A stretch of 64,000 nucleotides of DNA from Candidatus Nitricoxidireducens bremensis (GTDB lineage Bacteria > Pseudomonadota > Gammaproteobacteria > Burkholderiales > Rhodocyclaceae), in assembly GCA_030247725.1 (NCBI GenBank), contig JAOTRT010000012.1, positions 60,383-124,382 of the forward strand, read 5' to 3'. The notes beneath the pieces are model-generated. The model made no database searches. It worked only from the letters and a program-made list of their open reading frames with translations, and had not been told where the DNA came from. Position numbers and translations under genes: made by a program. Of the stretch, positions 20,780 to 29,616 are shown piece by piece (positions within the stretch are counted from its first letter, which is position 1; the number at the start of each line of letters is the position of its first letter).

Positions 20780-21100
20780 TCAGGCGACGGTTTCGACCCG
20801 CTTGCCGGCGGCCAGAATGGCAGCATGCACATGGCCCACGCCACGATCACGCTCGTGGTTGGACAGCAGGTTCAACAGCAGGGTGTCGTCGAAGCGGAAG
20901 TTGCACAGCAGCATGTCGGAGCCGGCCATCTTCAGGATCTGCCCCGGGGTGAGGCGATCGAGGATGTCGGCAATCTCCCCGCTGATGCCGAGACGGAAGA
21001 TGGCCGATTCCCGATCGGAACGGACCATGCTCTGCGCCAGCATCAAATAGGCAAGATTGACTTCCTTTATATCGTTGTAGGTGTCAGTCGATTTCATCAT
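20780..21100 (-). CDS. flhD: flagellar transcriptional regulator FlhD
   Basis: 106 aa, all-helical FlhD family (IKEVNLAYLMLAQSMVRSDR, AIFRLGISGEIADIL). It partners FlhC as the flagellar master regulator. Starts MMKST; an AAGGAG site precedes the first ATG. It is the first gene of the long minus-strand block, with about 185 bp of AT-rich leader (21101-21285) upstream carrying two inverted repeats. Confidence 0.95.
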   Translation of the reverse strand: MMKSTDTYNDIKEVNLAYLMLAQSMVRSDRESAIFRLGISGEIADILDRLTPGQILKMAGSDMLLCNFRFDDTLLLNLLSNHERDRGVGHVHAAILAAGKRVETVA

Positions 21101-21208
21101 GAACTCCTTGCATTCTCGTCATCGACCACACGGGAAAAATTCCACGCATCAGCCAGATTGACGGCAGTGGCATTATCGAGCCACCTTAGGCAAGGAAAAA
21201 ATCACTGG

Positions 21209-21233
21209 AAAAACGTTTCTATTGTAAGAAACG
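21209..21233 (-). terminator. candidate intrinsic terminator of the upstream c-di-GMP operon
   Basis: On the minus strand, CGTTTCT-TACAAT-AGAAACG forms a 7-bp stem followed directly by TTTTT. It lies 53-77 bp beyond the stop of the REC-GGDEF-EAL gene and about 110 bp before flhD. The stem is AT-rich, so termination may be partial. Confidence 0.5.
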
Positions 21234-21244
21234 GATAGGGAAGC

Positions 21245-21267
21245 TTTGTAAGAAAAAACCTTACAAA
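21245..21267. promoter_or_regulatory. TTTGTAAG/CTTACAAA inverted repeat upstream of flhD
   Basis: TTTGTAAG (21245-21252) and CTTACAAA (21260-21267) form a perfect 8-bp inverted repeat with a 7-nt spacer. A half-site-like TTGTAAG recurs at 21222-21228 inside the nearby terminator. The position upstream of flhDC fits an operator for a regulator of flagellar onset; no T-run follows. Confidence 0.4.
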
Positions 21268-21285
21268 AATATAGCAACGCAATGT

Positions 21286-23016
21286 TTACGCTGAGATTTT
21301 CCCATTTTTCTCTGTCTCCAGCCTGGCATTCATGGCCTCGACATCAATAGGCCGGCTGAAGAAATAGCCCTGAAAACGGTTGCAGCCGGCCCCATCGAGG
21401 AAGGTCCGTTGCTCGCCGGTCTCCACCCCCTCGGCAACCGTGGTGAGGCGCAGGGAGCGCGCCAGGGCGATGATGGCCCGCACGATGGCGGTATCTTCCT
21501 CGTCCTCCGGCAGATCGCGGACGAAGGATTTGTCGATCTTGAGAATGTCGATCGGGAAGCGCTTGAGATACGAAAGGGACGAATAGCCGGTACCGAAGTC
21601 GTCCACCGAAATGCGCACTCCCATGCCCTTGAACGCCCGCAGCATGCCGATGGCCGACTCGGCGTCCTGCATCAGGACGGATTCGGTGATTTCCAGCTGC
21701 AGGGCTTCGGGTGCCAGACCGGTTTCGGCCAGGGCGCGGCTCACCACTTCGAGGAGGCGGGGCTGGCCGAACTGTACGGCGGACACGTTGACGGCCACGT
21801 AGATGCCGTAGCCCTTGTCGTTCCATATCTTCGCCTGCGCGCAGGCCTGTCGCAGCACCCACTCGCCGATGCCGACGATGAGACCCGACTCGTCGGCAAT
21901 GGGAATGAAGCGATCCGGCGGAATCAGGCCGCGGGTCGGATGCTGCCAGCGCACCAGGGCCTCCATGCCGACAGTGCGGGCGGTACCGGCATCGATACAG
22001 GGCTGATACTGAAGGAAGAGCTCGTCGCGCTCGACGGCGTGGCGCAGATCGGACTCCATGGCGACGCGTTCGCCGGAGTTGGCGTTCATGTCGCGGCGAT
22101 AGAACTGGAAACCGTTGCCGCCGAGGCGTTTGGCGTAGGCCATCGCGGTCTCGGCATTCATCAGCAGTTCATACACCTCGCCGCCGTCCTCGGGTAGCCG
22201 GGCGATACCCATGCTCGCCGTGACGTAGAGCTCGAAACCCTTCTTCTCGAAGGGCGCATCGAAGGCCTGCTTGACCCACTGGGCGACGCTGTTGAGGCTG
22301 TCGATGGCCTCGTCCTCCGGCAGGAAGATGCCGAAGGCGTCGCCGGAAAGCCGGGCCACCAGGGCCTTCTGGTCCACCGATTGCTTCAGCCGCTCGGCAA
22401 TCTGGCGCAGGATCTCGTTGCCGGTGTCGTAGCCGAAGGAACTGTTGATGCGCAGGAAACGGTCGAGGTCGAGATAGAAGATCGCCCCGCCCGGCGTCTT
22501 GCCGCGCTTCTCCGCTTCGAGTATCCACTCCGTCACCCGGGCGCAGAAGAGGGTGTGATTCGGCAGGCTGGAGAGGGTGTCGTAGTAGGCCAGCTCCTGA
22601 ATCCGGTTGTCGGCCTGCCGCACGGCGCGCCGGGAAGCGGCATTCTTCAGTTCCCGCTCGATCACGGGCATCAAGCGGGCGTAATTACCCTTCTCGATGT
22701 AATCCTGCACGCCGTCGTGCATCGCCGAGACGGCCTGCTGGTCGCTGATCTGCCCGGAATAGATGATGAAGGGAATGTCCTTGCCGCTTTGCTTGACGAT
22801 CTGCAGGGCGGCGAAGGAATCGAAGCCCGGCATGTTGTGGTCGCAGATGATGATGTCCCATTCACCCGCCGCCAGCACCGCCGTCAGGTCGCGCGCCGTA
22901 TCGACGCGCTTCCAGTCCAGGCGCACGCCGCGGGCGTTGAGTTCCGAATAGAGCAGGAAGGCCTCGTCTTCCGAGTCCTCCACAATCAGCATGCGTATCG
23001 GCAACTCGCGGACCAC
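21286..23016 (-). CDS. response regulator with degenerate GGDEF and intact EAL domain (c-di-GMP phosphodiesterase)
   Basis: 576 aa. Receiver domain (about 6-125) has IICDHNMPGFDS as phospho-acceptor region. The GGDEF domain (about 145-305) has RLSGDAFGIF where GGDEF should be, so it is probably not a cyclase. The EAL domain (about 320-565) has intact motifs: MEALVRWQHP, ITESVLM, DDFGTGYSSL, KIDKSFV and AEGVE. The protein should therefore hydrolyse c-di-GMP under phosphorylation control, favouring motility, which fits its place beside flhDC. The start is GTG at 23016, 3 bp after the upstream gene; an ATG eight codons later is an alternative. Confidence 0.9.
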   Translation of the reverse strand: MVRELPIRMLIVEDSEDEAFLLYSELNARGVRLDWKRVDTARDLTAVLAAGEWDIIICDHNMPGFDSFAALQIVKQSGKDIPFIIYSGQISDQQAVSAMHDGVQDYIEKGNYARLMPVIERELKNAASRRAVRQADNRIQELAYYDTLSSLPNHTLFCARVTEWILEAEKRGKTPGGAIFYLDLDRFLRINSSFGYDTGNEILRQIAERLKQSVDQKALVARLSGDAFGIFLPEDEAIDSLNSVAQWVKQAFDAPFEKKGFELYVTASMGIARLPEDGGEVYELLMNAETAMAYAKRLGGNGFQFYRRDMNANSGERVAMESDLRHAVERDELFLQYQPCIDAGTARTVGMEALVRWQHPTRGLIPPDRFIPIADESGLIVGIGEWVLRQACAQAKIWNDKGYGIYVAVNVSAVQFGQPRLLEVVSRALAETGLAPEALQLEITESVLMQDAESAIGMLRAFKGMGVRISVDDFGTGYSSLSYLKRFPIDILKIDKSFVRDLPEDEEDTAIVRAIIALARSLRLTTVAEGVETGEQRTFLDGAGCNRFQGYFFSRPIDVEAMNARLETEKNGKISA

Positions 23017-23019
23017 TGG

Positions 23020-24954
23020 CTATTCCCGTTTTGATGGACTCTGCAGCGCTGCGAGCCGGTTGCGCCCCGTCTGCTTGGCGACATAGACGCCCTGATCGGC
23101 CACCTTGATGAGGGCATCCGCATCGACCATGGAGTCGTCGCGCACCGCCACGCCGACGCTGATGCTGCCGCGGTAGCGCTCGGCACCCGTCTCGATCTGC
23201 ATCGACTCCATGGCCTTGCGCATACGCTCCGCGCAGACGAGGGCTGCCGGCAGGTCCGTATCCGGACAGATGACGAGAAACTCGTCCCCCCCCACGCGGC
23301 AGAGCAGATCCTGGGCGCGCAAGGCGCCCTTCAATGCCTTGGCGCCCTCCCGCAGGACCGCATCGCCCACATCATGGCCGAAGTTGTCGTTGATCTTCTT
23401 GAACTCATCCACGTCCACCACCATACAGGCGAGGGGCCGCTTGCTGCGGCTGGCAGCCGCCCATTCCTGCTGGATGCGCTCGATGGCATGGCGCCGATTG
23501 GGGATGCCCGTCAATGAATCCGTGAGGGCCGCTTCCTGCAGCCGCCGGTTCGTCACCGCCAGTTCGGCGGCGAAATGCCGAATCTCCTCCCGGTCGCGCT
23601 CGATTTCCTGCTGCAGCTTGACCACCCGCTGGCCGGCACGCAAGCGCGCCGCGAGGACGCGAGGCTTCAGCGGCTTGGTCATGTAGTCGTCGACGCCGGC
23701 CTCGAAGGCCTCCACTAGCTTGTTGTCGTCCTCGATGCCGGTGAGGATCAGAACGTAAACGTTGCGCCCGAGCTTGGTCTGCCGCAGGGAGCGCGTCAGA
23801 GCGATGCCGTCCAGTTCCGGCATCATCCAGTCCACGATCATGATCTGGGGCCGAACGTCGAGGGCCATCTCGAAGCCTTGCTGGCCGTTGATCGCCTCGA
23901 AAACCTCATGCCCGGCGCCGACCAGCAGCGCCCGCAGGATCGCCCGCATGCTCGGATCGTCATCAACGACGAGAACACGCATACGATAGGGACTGTCGAG
24001 GCCCACCACCGCGTCATCGGCCCCGATCTGGGGTGGTGGCGGCGCCTTGGTCATTTCCTCGAACGGCGGAATCAGCGCCGTCTCCACATCGAGCAACGCC
24101 CCCCATTCCTGCCAGTCGCGCGCCACCTTGTCGCACAGCGTGTTGAGCGCATCCGCATCGATCAACAGGCGGCTGCCCAGGCGGATCAACTCGGGCATCA
24201 GCGCTCGTCGTTCATCGTCCGCCGCCAGGCAGATGTCGGCGATGCGGTCCGCCAGCACCAGGGACCAGAGCATCGCGTACTGGCGCGACCCCTCCGGCAT
24301 CTCTGTCCCGTCCGGCTGCTCGTGGTGGAAAACCGGCTCCGTGAAGACCTTCGGGAGTCCCCAGTCCATCAGCATGGCTGCCGTCAGTTCGTTGTGCGTC
24401 ATGACGAAGGTCTGCCGTTCCAGTTCCAGCAGGTCCGTGGCCGGGCCTTCCTTCAGCTTGCCGAGCATCCCGGAATAGTCCTCGGGGAAGATCGTCGCCA
24501 GGGCCAGTTCGCCGATATGGGTGAGCAGTCCGACGCTGAAGGCCTCGTCCGGCGGCGCCGCATGGGTCCGTGCCGCAAGGGCCTGCAAGGCCACGGCAAA
24601 GACCAGGGAGCGGGACCAGTACCTCTGGTAGTCGAAATTCCGGCAGCTGCCGCTGCGAAAGCCCGAGAGCAGCGAGAAGCCCAGGGCCAGGGAGCGCACG
24701 GCGGGAACTCCCAGCACGATCAGTGCGTCCTGGATGGAGGCGATCGGCCGCCGGCCGCCGGCATGGACCGAATTCGCCGTCTTGATGAGCCGTCCGACGA
24801 AGGCCGGGTCGGATTTCACCACATGGGCCAGGTCGGCGAGCGACGTGTCATCCCGCTGAGTCAGTCGAATGATGGCGAGGGCGACGCCCTTGGGCGACGG
24901 CAGGTCGCCCGATGCTTTCAACTGCTCGAATTTGGCAAGGTCGATGGTATTCAT
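23020..24954 (-). CDS. HDOD-REC-GGDEF diguanylate cyclase
   Basis: 644 aa from the ATG before NTIDLAKFEQL; longer frames overlap the divergent Nudix gene. An HDOD domain (about 15-215) is followed by a receiver (about 320-435; VLVVDDDPSMRA, IMIVDWMMPELDG, TKPLK), a short coiled coil, and a GGDEF domain (about 475-635). The active-site motif VGGDEF is intact, and an RxxD inhibitory site (RAQD) sits five residues before it. It should make c-di-GMP with product inhibition. It lies 3 bp upstream of the EAL gene, so opposing c-di-GMP enzymes are co-transcribed. Confidence 0.92.
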   Translation of the reverse strand: MNTIDLAKFEQLKASGDLPSPKGVALAIIRLTQRDDTSLADLAHVVKSDPAFVGRLIKTANSVHAGGRRPIASIQDALIVLGVPAVRSLALGFSLLSGFRSGSCRNFDYQRYWSRSLVFAVALQALAARTHAAPPDEAFSVGLLTHIGELALATIFPEDYSGMLGKLKEGPATDLLELERQTFVMTHNELTAAMLMDWGLPKVFTEPVFHHEQPDGTEMPEGSRQYAMLWSLVLADRIADICLAADDERRALMPELIRLGSRLLIDADALNTLCDKVARDWQEWGALLDVETALIPPFEEMTKAPPPPQIGADDAVVGLDSPYRMRVLVVDDDPSMRAILRALLVGAGHEVFEAINGQQGFEMALDVRPQIMIVDWMMPELDGIALTRSLRQTKLGRNVYVLILTGIEDDNKLVEAFEAGVDDYMTKPLKPRVLAARLRAGQRVVKLQQEIERDREEIRHFAAELAVTNRRLQEAALTDSLTGIPNRRHAIERIQQEWAAASRSKRPLACMVVDVDEFKKINDNFGHDVGDAVLREGAKALKGALRAQDLLCRVGGDEFLVICPDTDLPAALVCAERMRKAMESMQIETGAERYRGSISVGVAVRDDSMVDADALIKVADQGVYVAKQTGRNRLAALQSPSKRE

Positions 24955-25048
24955 CGCGACAGCGACGCGGCATCTCTTTAATCTGGCCGGCAAGCTTAGC
25001 GCATCTTGGGGCGGCCATGGGAACGGCAGCACGCTAGAATCGCCCGTT

Positions 25049-25603
25049 ATGGACTCGGCCATCAACTATTGCAGCGTCTGCGGAGCCCCTGTCAGCCTAC
25101 AGGTGCCGCCGGGCGATTCGGTGGAGCGGCATGTCTGCGTGAGTTGTCGCGCCGTGCATTACCGCAACCCCAAACTCGTTGTCGGCGCCCTGCCCGTCTG
25201 GGAAGACAAGATTCTGCTGTGCCGGCGCGCCATCGAGCCGCGCTACGGCAAATGGACCCTGCCGGCCGGCTTCATGGAAAACAACGAGACTGTGGCTACA
25301 GCCGCAGTGCGGGAAACCACCGAAGAAGCCGGCGCACATATCGAACTCGGCGATATGTACACGATGATCTCCGTGCCCCATATCAGCCAGGTCCATGTGA
25401 TCTACCTGGCCCGCCTGGTCGACCTGGATTTCGCCCCCGGCGAGGAATCCCTGGCGGTGGCTCTTTTTCGCGAAGAAGAGATTCCGTGGGACGACATCGC
25501 CTTCCGCACCATCGGTCTGACGCTGCGGCATTTCTTCGCCGACAGGGCCGCCGGGCACTTCTCCTTCCGCAGTTGTGCCATAGAGGCGCCGCCGCCCGCC
25601 TGA
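25049..25603 (+). CDS. Nudix hydrolase with N-terminal zinc ribbon
   Basis: 184 aa from the ATG before DSAINYCSVCGA. Two CxxC pairs (CSVC, CVSC; residues about 7-35) form a zinc ribbon. The Nudix box is complete: G-x5-E-x7-RETTEEAG at about residues 74-95. Family members hydrolyse nucleoside diphosphates linked to another group; the zinc-ribbon subgroup resembles NudC-type NADH/ADP-ribose pyrophosphatases, but substrate cannot be fixed from sequence. It diverges from the HDOD-GGDEF gene across about 95 bp. Confidence 0.9.
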   Translation: MDSAINYCSVCGAPVSLQVPPGDSVERHVCVSCRAVHYRNPKLVVGALPVWEDKILLCRRAIEPRYGKWTLPAGFMENNETVATAAVRETTEEAGAHIELGDMYTMISVPHISQVHVIYLARLVDLDFAPGEESLAVALFREEEIPWDDIAFRTIGLTLRHFFADRAAGHFSFRSCAIEAPPPA

Positions 25604-25634
25604 TCCGCCCGGGAATGGGGCACGGCAGTCCCCG

Positions 25635-26363
25635 TCACTCGGCTGCCAGATCGAAGACCACCGGCAGGCTCACGACGAAGGAGCGTCCCCGCAACGGCTC
25701 CGGAATGGCCGTGCGCGGCACCGCCTTCCGGATCATGTCGAGAGCCGCCTGGTCAAGCAGATCGTATCCGCTGGTTTTCGCCATGCTGACATCCTGTGGA
25801 AAGCCGCTGGGTGCCACGACCACCCGGACCTCGGTGGTACCGCTCATGCCGGCTTCCATCGCTCGCGCAGGATAGCGCTTGAACTTGCGCGCCTGGGCCG
25901 CCAGGGACAATCGATACTGGCGAATGCCATCCACCTGAGGCCCTTCGATGCTCGCCGTCGGCGCTGATGAGGGCGCGTCTGCGCCGCGGGAAGCCTCGAC
26001 AGGAGGCGGCACCGGGCTTGGTGGCGTATCGGGGGCAGAACGTCGGACAGCTTCCGGTGTCGAATCGGATACAGGCTTGGGCGGCGGCTCCCGCGGGACC
26101 GCGAGCGGACTTTGGGGAGCTGCCAGGATCTCCGGCCGAGCCGGGGGTTCCTTGCGCAGCGGGGCAGCCGGCTTGGGCTCGGGTGCCGACGGCGCCGGGA
26201 CCGGCGGCACAGGCGCCGGACGCAAGGTCGCCTCCAGCCGGCGCGCCACTTCGCCGACCGGCATTTCGGGGTGCACCGACCAGAGCGCCAGGCCGTGCAG
26301 CACCAGTGATATCGCCAGAGCAGGCCACAAATTCCCCCTGTTCGGCGCGCTTTCAAAAGTCAC
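25635..26363 (-). CDS. TonB-like energy transducer
   Basis: 242 aa. One N-terminal membrane helix (about 12-30; PALAISLVLHGLALWSV) is followed by a Pro/Ala/Glu-rich periplasm-spanning stretch (about 45-135). The C-terminal TonB domain (about 150-240) has YPARAMEAGMSGTTEVRVVVAPSG-type signature positions, including the YPxxA core. TonB passes energy from ExbBD to outer-membrane receptors; no exbBD or receptor is nearby, so this may be an orphan. The start is GTG. It faces the Nudix gene tail to tail. Confidence 0.85.
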   Translation of the reverse strand: MTFESAPNRGNLWPALAISLVLHGLALWSVHPEMPVGEVARRLEATLRPAPVPPVPAPSAPEPKPAAPLRKEPPARPEILAAPQSPLAVPREPPPKPVSDSTPEAVRRSAPDTPPSPVPPPVEASRGADAPSSAPTASIEGPQVDGIRQYRLSLAAQARKFKRYPARAMEAGMSGTTEVRVVVAPSGFPQDVSMAKTSGYDLLDQAALDMIRKAVPRTAIPEPLRGRSFVVSLPVVFDLAAE

Positions 26364-26404
26364 ATCGTTCTGCTAACGTTCGGACACTGACGATTCTAGA
26401 CGAG

Positions 26405-26983
26405 ATGAGTGCACACCCTCTGATTCTCACTCTCGACCAGCATGGCATCCCTCACCGCTGGGTGAGCTGGCAGCATGCATGCTTTTACTACGCCAAGGAT
26501 CTCGTCGCCTGGTCCATCGGCGAAGTCAGTTTCGTCTTCTACGGCGGCGTCAATCGCGTCACCGGCGAACGTTCCGAAATCGAGACCAACAGCATCATCG
26601 CCATCAAGGGCAAGGCGCTGGCCTCCAAGACGATGCACCAGACGCCCCCCCTCTCCAATCGGGAACTCTTCCACCGGGATCGCCAGATCTGCGGCTATTG
26701 CGGCTGCAGCCTGCCGGGCAGCCGCCTGACGCGGGACCACATCATGCCCGTCTCCCAGGGCGGCAAGGACTTGTGGATGAACGTCGTCACCGCCTGCCGC
26801 CCCTGCAACCAGAAGAAGAGCGGCCGTACGCCCGAACAGGCCGGCATGGAGTTGCTCTATGCGCCCTACGTGCCCAACAAGGCCGAATACCTGATCCTCT
26901 GCAACCGCAGCATCCTGGCCGACCAGATGGACTTCCTGGCCCGGCACGTGCCTTCCCAAAGTCGCATCAGGCTCGCTGCGTAA
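26405..26983 (+). CDS. HNH endonuclease family protein
   Basis: 192 aa from the ATG before [10 protein letters not shown]; the longer upstream frame is antisense to the TonB-like gene. The HNH core at about 95-150 has zinc pairs CGYC and CRPC around [10 protein letters not shown] and WMNVVTAC. An N-terminal domain of about 90 residues is typical of the chromosomal 5-methylcytosine-restriction-like HNH family found widely in proteobacteria. The gene is divergent from the TonB-like gene (41 bp) and 28 bp before ygiQ. Confidence 0.88.
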   Translation: MSAHPLILTLDQHGIPHRWVSWQHACFYYAKDLVAWSIGEVSFVFYGGVNRVTGERSEIETNSIIAIKGKALASKTMHQTPPLSNRELFHRDRQICGYCGCSLPGSRLTRDHIMPVSQGGKDLWMNVVTACRPCNQKKSGRTPEQAGMELLYAPYVPNKAEYLILCNRSILADQMDFLARHVPSQSRIRLAA

Positions 26984-27011
26984 CCTCCCGGGGCGTCCCT
27001 GCCCCCCCGCC

Positions 27012-28988
27012 ATGAACACCCCGAAATCCCTGACCTCCTATCGGCCCTATTGGGCCAAGCGCTTCGGCGTCGCACCCTTCCTGCCCATGACCCGCGAGGA
27101 AGTCGAACGCCTCGGCTGGGACTCCTGCGACATCATCCTCGTCACCGGCGATGCCTACATCGACCACCCGAGCTTCGGCATGGCCCTGCTCGGCCGCCTG
27201 CTGGAAGCCCAGGGCTTCCGCGTCGGCATCATCAGCCAGCCCGACTGGCACTCGGCCGCCGACTTCCGCAGGCTCGGCAAGCCCAAGCTGTTCTTCGGCG
27301 TCACCGCCGGCAACATGGATTCCATGGTCAATCGCTACACGGCCGACCGCAAGATCCGCTCCGACGACGCCTACACGCCCGGCGGCGAACCCAACCGGCG
27401 GCCCGACCGGGCGCTGGTGGTCTATGCCCAGCGGGCGCGGGAAGCCTATTCCGACGTCCCCATCGTGATTGGCGGCATCGAAGCCAGCCTGCGCCGCATC
27501 GCCCACTACGATTATTGGTCCGACAAGGTACGCCGCTCCGTCCTGCCCGACAGCAAGGCCGATCTCCTCTTCTTCGGCAACGCCGAGCGCGCCCTGGTGG
27601 AACTCGCCCACCGCCTGGCCAAGAAGGTTCCCATCGCCGAAGTCCGCGACCTGCGCGGTACGGCCTTCATGACGCCGCACGGCTGGACGCCGGGGCCCGG
27701 CTGGGCCGAGGCCGGCGCCGGCCGGGATGTCGAGCGGGCCCACACCTATGTGCGGCTGCCCGCCTACGAGGCGGTGGCAAAGGATGAAACCCTGTACGCC
27801 GAAGCCTCCCGCAGCTTCCATCTCGAATCGAATCCCGGCAACGCCCGCTGCCTCGTCCAGGCCCACGGGGAGCGGGACGTCTGGCTCAACCCGCCGCCCA
27901 TCCCCCTGACGACGCCGGAGATGGACCACGTCTACGGCCTGCCCTACGCGCGGGCGCCCCATCCCTCTTACGGCGACGCCAAGATTCCCGCCTGGGAGAT
28001 GATCCGCTTCTCGGTGAACATCATGCGCGGCTGCTTCGGCGGCTGCACCTTCTGCTCCATCACCGAGCACGAGGGCCGCATCATCCAGAGCCGTTCGGAG
28101 GAATCCATCCTCCACGAGATCGAGGAAATCCGCGACAAGACGCCCGGCTTCACCGGCATCGTCTCGGACCTGGGCGGCCCGACCGCCAACATGTATCGCA
28201 TGGCCTGCGAAGACAAGGCCATCGAAGCCGCCTGCCGGCGGCTCTCCTGCGTCTATCCGGACATCTGCCCCCACATGCGCACGGATCACGCGCCCCTGAT
28301 CCACCTCTACCGCAAGGCCCGCAGCCTGCCCGGCGTCAAGAAGGTGCTCATCGGTTCCGGCCTGCGCTACGACATCGCCGTCCGCTCCCCCGAGTACGTC
28401 AAGGAACTCGTCACCCATCACGTGGGCGGCTACCTCAAGATCGCCCCCGAACACACCGAGGCCGGCCCCCTGTCCAAGATGATGAAGCCGGGCATCGGCG
28501 CCTACGAAAAGTTCAAGCGCATGTTCGAGCAGGCTTCCCGGGCGGCGGGCAAGGAACAGTATCTGATCCCCTACTTCATCGCCGCCCATCCGGGCACCAC
28601 CGACGAGGACATGCTGGAACTCGCCCTCTGGCTCAAGCGCAACGGATTCCGGCTGGACCAGGTACAGACCTTCCTGCCCACGCCCCTGGCCCTTGCCACC
28701 GCTATGTACCACACGGAGAAGAACCCCCTGCGCCGTATCGGCCCCGACTCGGAGCATGTCGCCGTCGTCCGCGAAGGAAGAAAGCGCAAGCTGCACAAGG
28801 CCTTCCTGCGCTGGCACGACCCGGCCAACTGGCCTCTATTGCGGGAGGCCCTCAAGAAGATGGGCCGCGCCGACCTCATCGGCAACGGCAAGAAGCATCT
28901 GGTGCCGGCCTGGCAGCCCGCCACAACGGCCTGCGGCGCCGAGCGGCGCCCCGCCCCTCCCCCCCGCAGGGCAAGCCGCAAACCCTAG
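27012..28988 (+). CDS. ygiQ: YgiQ family radical SAM protein
   Basis: 658 aa, somewhat shorter than E. coli YgiQ (about 740). N-terminal domain (about 1-310) has the family signatures [19 protein letters not shown] and [17 protein letters not shown]. The radical SAM core has the 4Fe-4S motif CFGGCTFC at about residues 340-347. A C-terminal region with YHTEKNP follows, and a basic Pro-rich end ([12 protein letters not shown]). The biochemical function of YgiQ is unknown. Likely co-transcribed with the HNH gene. Confidence 0.95.
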   Translation: MNTPKSLTSYRPYWAKRFGVAPFLPMTREEVERLGWDSCDIILVTGDAYIDHPSFGMALLGRLLEAQGFRVGIISQPDWHSAADFRRLGKPKLFFGVTAGNMDSMVNRYTADRKIRSDDAYTPGGEPNRRPDRALVVYAQRAREAYSDVPIVIGGIEASLRRIAHYDYWSDKVRRSVLPDSKADLLFFGNAERALVELAHRLAKKVPIAEVRDLRGTAFMTPHGWTPGPGWAEAGAGRDVERAHTYVRLPAYEAVAKDETLYAEASRSFHLESNPGNARCLVQAHGERDVWLNPPPIPLTTPEMDHVYGLPYARAPHPSYGDAKIPAWEMIRFSVNIMRGCFGGCTFCSITEHEGRIIQSRSEESILHEIEEIRDKTPGFTGIVSDLGGPTANMYRMACEDKAIEAACRRLSCVYPDICPHMRTDHAPLIHLYRKARSLPGVKKVLIGSGLRYDIAVRSPEYVKELVTHHVGGYLKIAPEHTEAGPLSKMMKPGIGAYEKFKRMFEQASRAAGKEQYLIPYFIAAHPGTTDEDMLELALWLKRNGFRLDQVQTFLPTPLALATAMYHTEKNPLRRIGPDSEHVAVVREGRKRKLHKAFLRWHDPANWPLLREALKKMGRADLIGNGKKHLVPAWQPATTACGAERRPAPPPRRASRKP

Positions 28989-29113
28989 TCGGCAGCCCGA
29001 CGTCGAGCAGGGCTAATGGCCGCCATCACTATCCCTTATCGTCCAACTTCTTGATCTGGATTAACATTTCGCCCCAACAGCCTCTTTCCAGACCTTCTCA
29101 AGGAGATAACCCA

Positions 29114-29329
29114 ATGACTATCAACGCCGGCACCGGAGAAACGCGCTTCATGCCCTTCTCCCTCGCCCTCATCACCTGGTCGGGCTTGGCCCTGTTCTTC
29201 CTGCTGGTTTCCTGGGCCGCCGGCGGCGACCGCTTCAAGGACAACAACTACGGCGACTTCGGCCTGTATGCCCCTCTGGTCACCCTGGTGATCGGCCTGG
29301 TCCTCCACTTCGCCAAGCGGGACCGCTGA
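29114..29329 (+). CDS. small two-helix membrane protein of unknown function
   Basis: 71 aa with a good AGGAGAT Shine-Dalgarno before the ATG. Two hydrophobic segments (about 13-33, [21 protein letters not shown], and 48-65, [16 protein letters not shown]) are separated by a short polar loop with [13 protein letters not shown] do not recognise the family. It ends just before a strong terminator and is the last chromosomal gene before the island. Confidence 0.7.
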   Translation: MTINAGTGETRFMPFSLALITWSGLALFFLLVSWAAGGDRFKDNNYGDFGLYAPLVTLVIGLVLHFAKRDR

Positions 29330-29362
29330 AAAAACCGGCCGGCAAAGCCGCGCCTGAAAAGC

Positions 29363-29389
29363 AAAAACCGGCCAGTGGCCGGTTTTTTT
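29363..29389. terminator. bidirectional intrinsic terminator
   Basis: AAAAACCGGCC-AGT-GGCCGGTTTTTTT is a perfect 11-bp symmetric stem with T-runs on both strands. On + it ends the small membrane protein gene. On - it would stand immediately behind tRNA-Ser if the island were absent (the att repeat starts 4 bp away), so it is probably the tRNA's original terminator. Confidence 0.9.
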
Positions 29390-29392
29390 GTT

Positions 29393-29409
29393 TGGCGGAG
29401 AGGGTGGGA
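29393..29409 (+). repeat. left attachment site (17-bp copy of tRNA-Ser 3' end)
   Basis: Identical for 17 bp to 53345-53361. Flanks differ at once on both sides (TTTG before, AACTCC after). It lies 3 bp after the bidirectional terminator. Confidence 0.92.
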
Positions 29410-29472
29410 AACTCCGCCGATGCAACAACAAGTCAATAAAACAATTAGTTACATGTTTGCTTGGTTCTTGCA

Positions 29473-29493
29473 TGTACCATTAAAGTGTACCAC
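29473..29493 (+). other. paired TGTACCA sites, candidate left integrase/Xis arm site
   Basis: TGTACCA at 29473 and TGTACCAC at 29486, start-to-start spacing 13 bp. The same pair with the same spacing stands at 53261-53281. The surrounding 29410-29616 is AT-rich and non-coding, with no other feature I can support. Confidence 0.65.
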
Positions 29494-29616
29494 AATTCCA
29501 CAACGGTTGCTTATATTGTAATTCCGCTCATCGGCCAAAGCCGCCTTAACACCGGCGTAACCAGACGACAGGAATGTATCCAATACCGGCCACAATCAAG
29601 CAATCTGAAGTGCGTT

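Noticed and set aside
21286..23016. GGDEF domain as an active diguanylate cyclase
   Set aside because: The signature reads SGDAF, losing the first Gly and the catalytic Glu.
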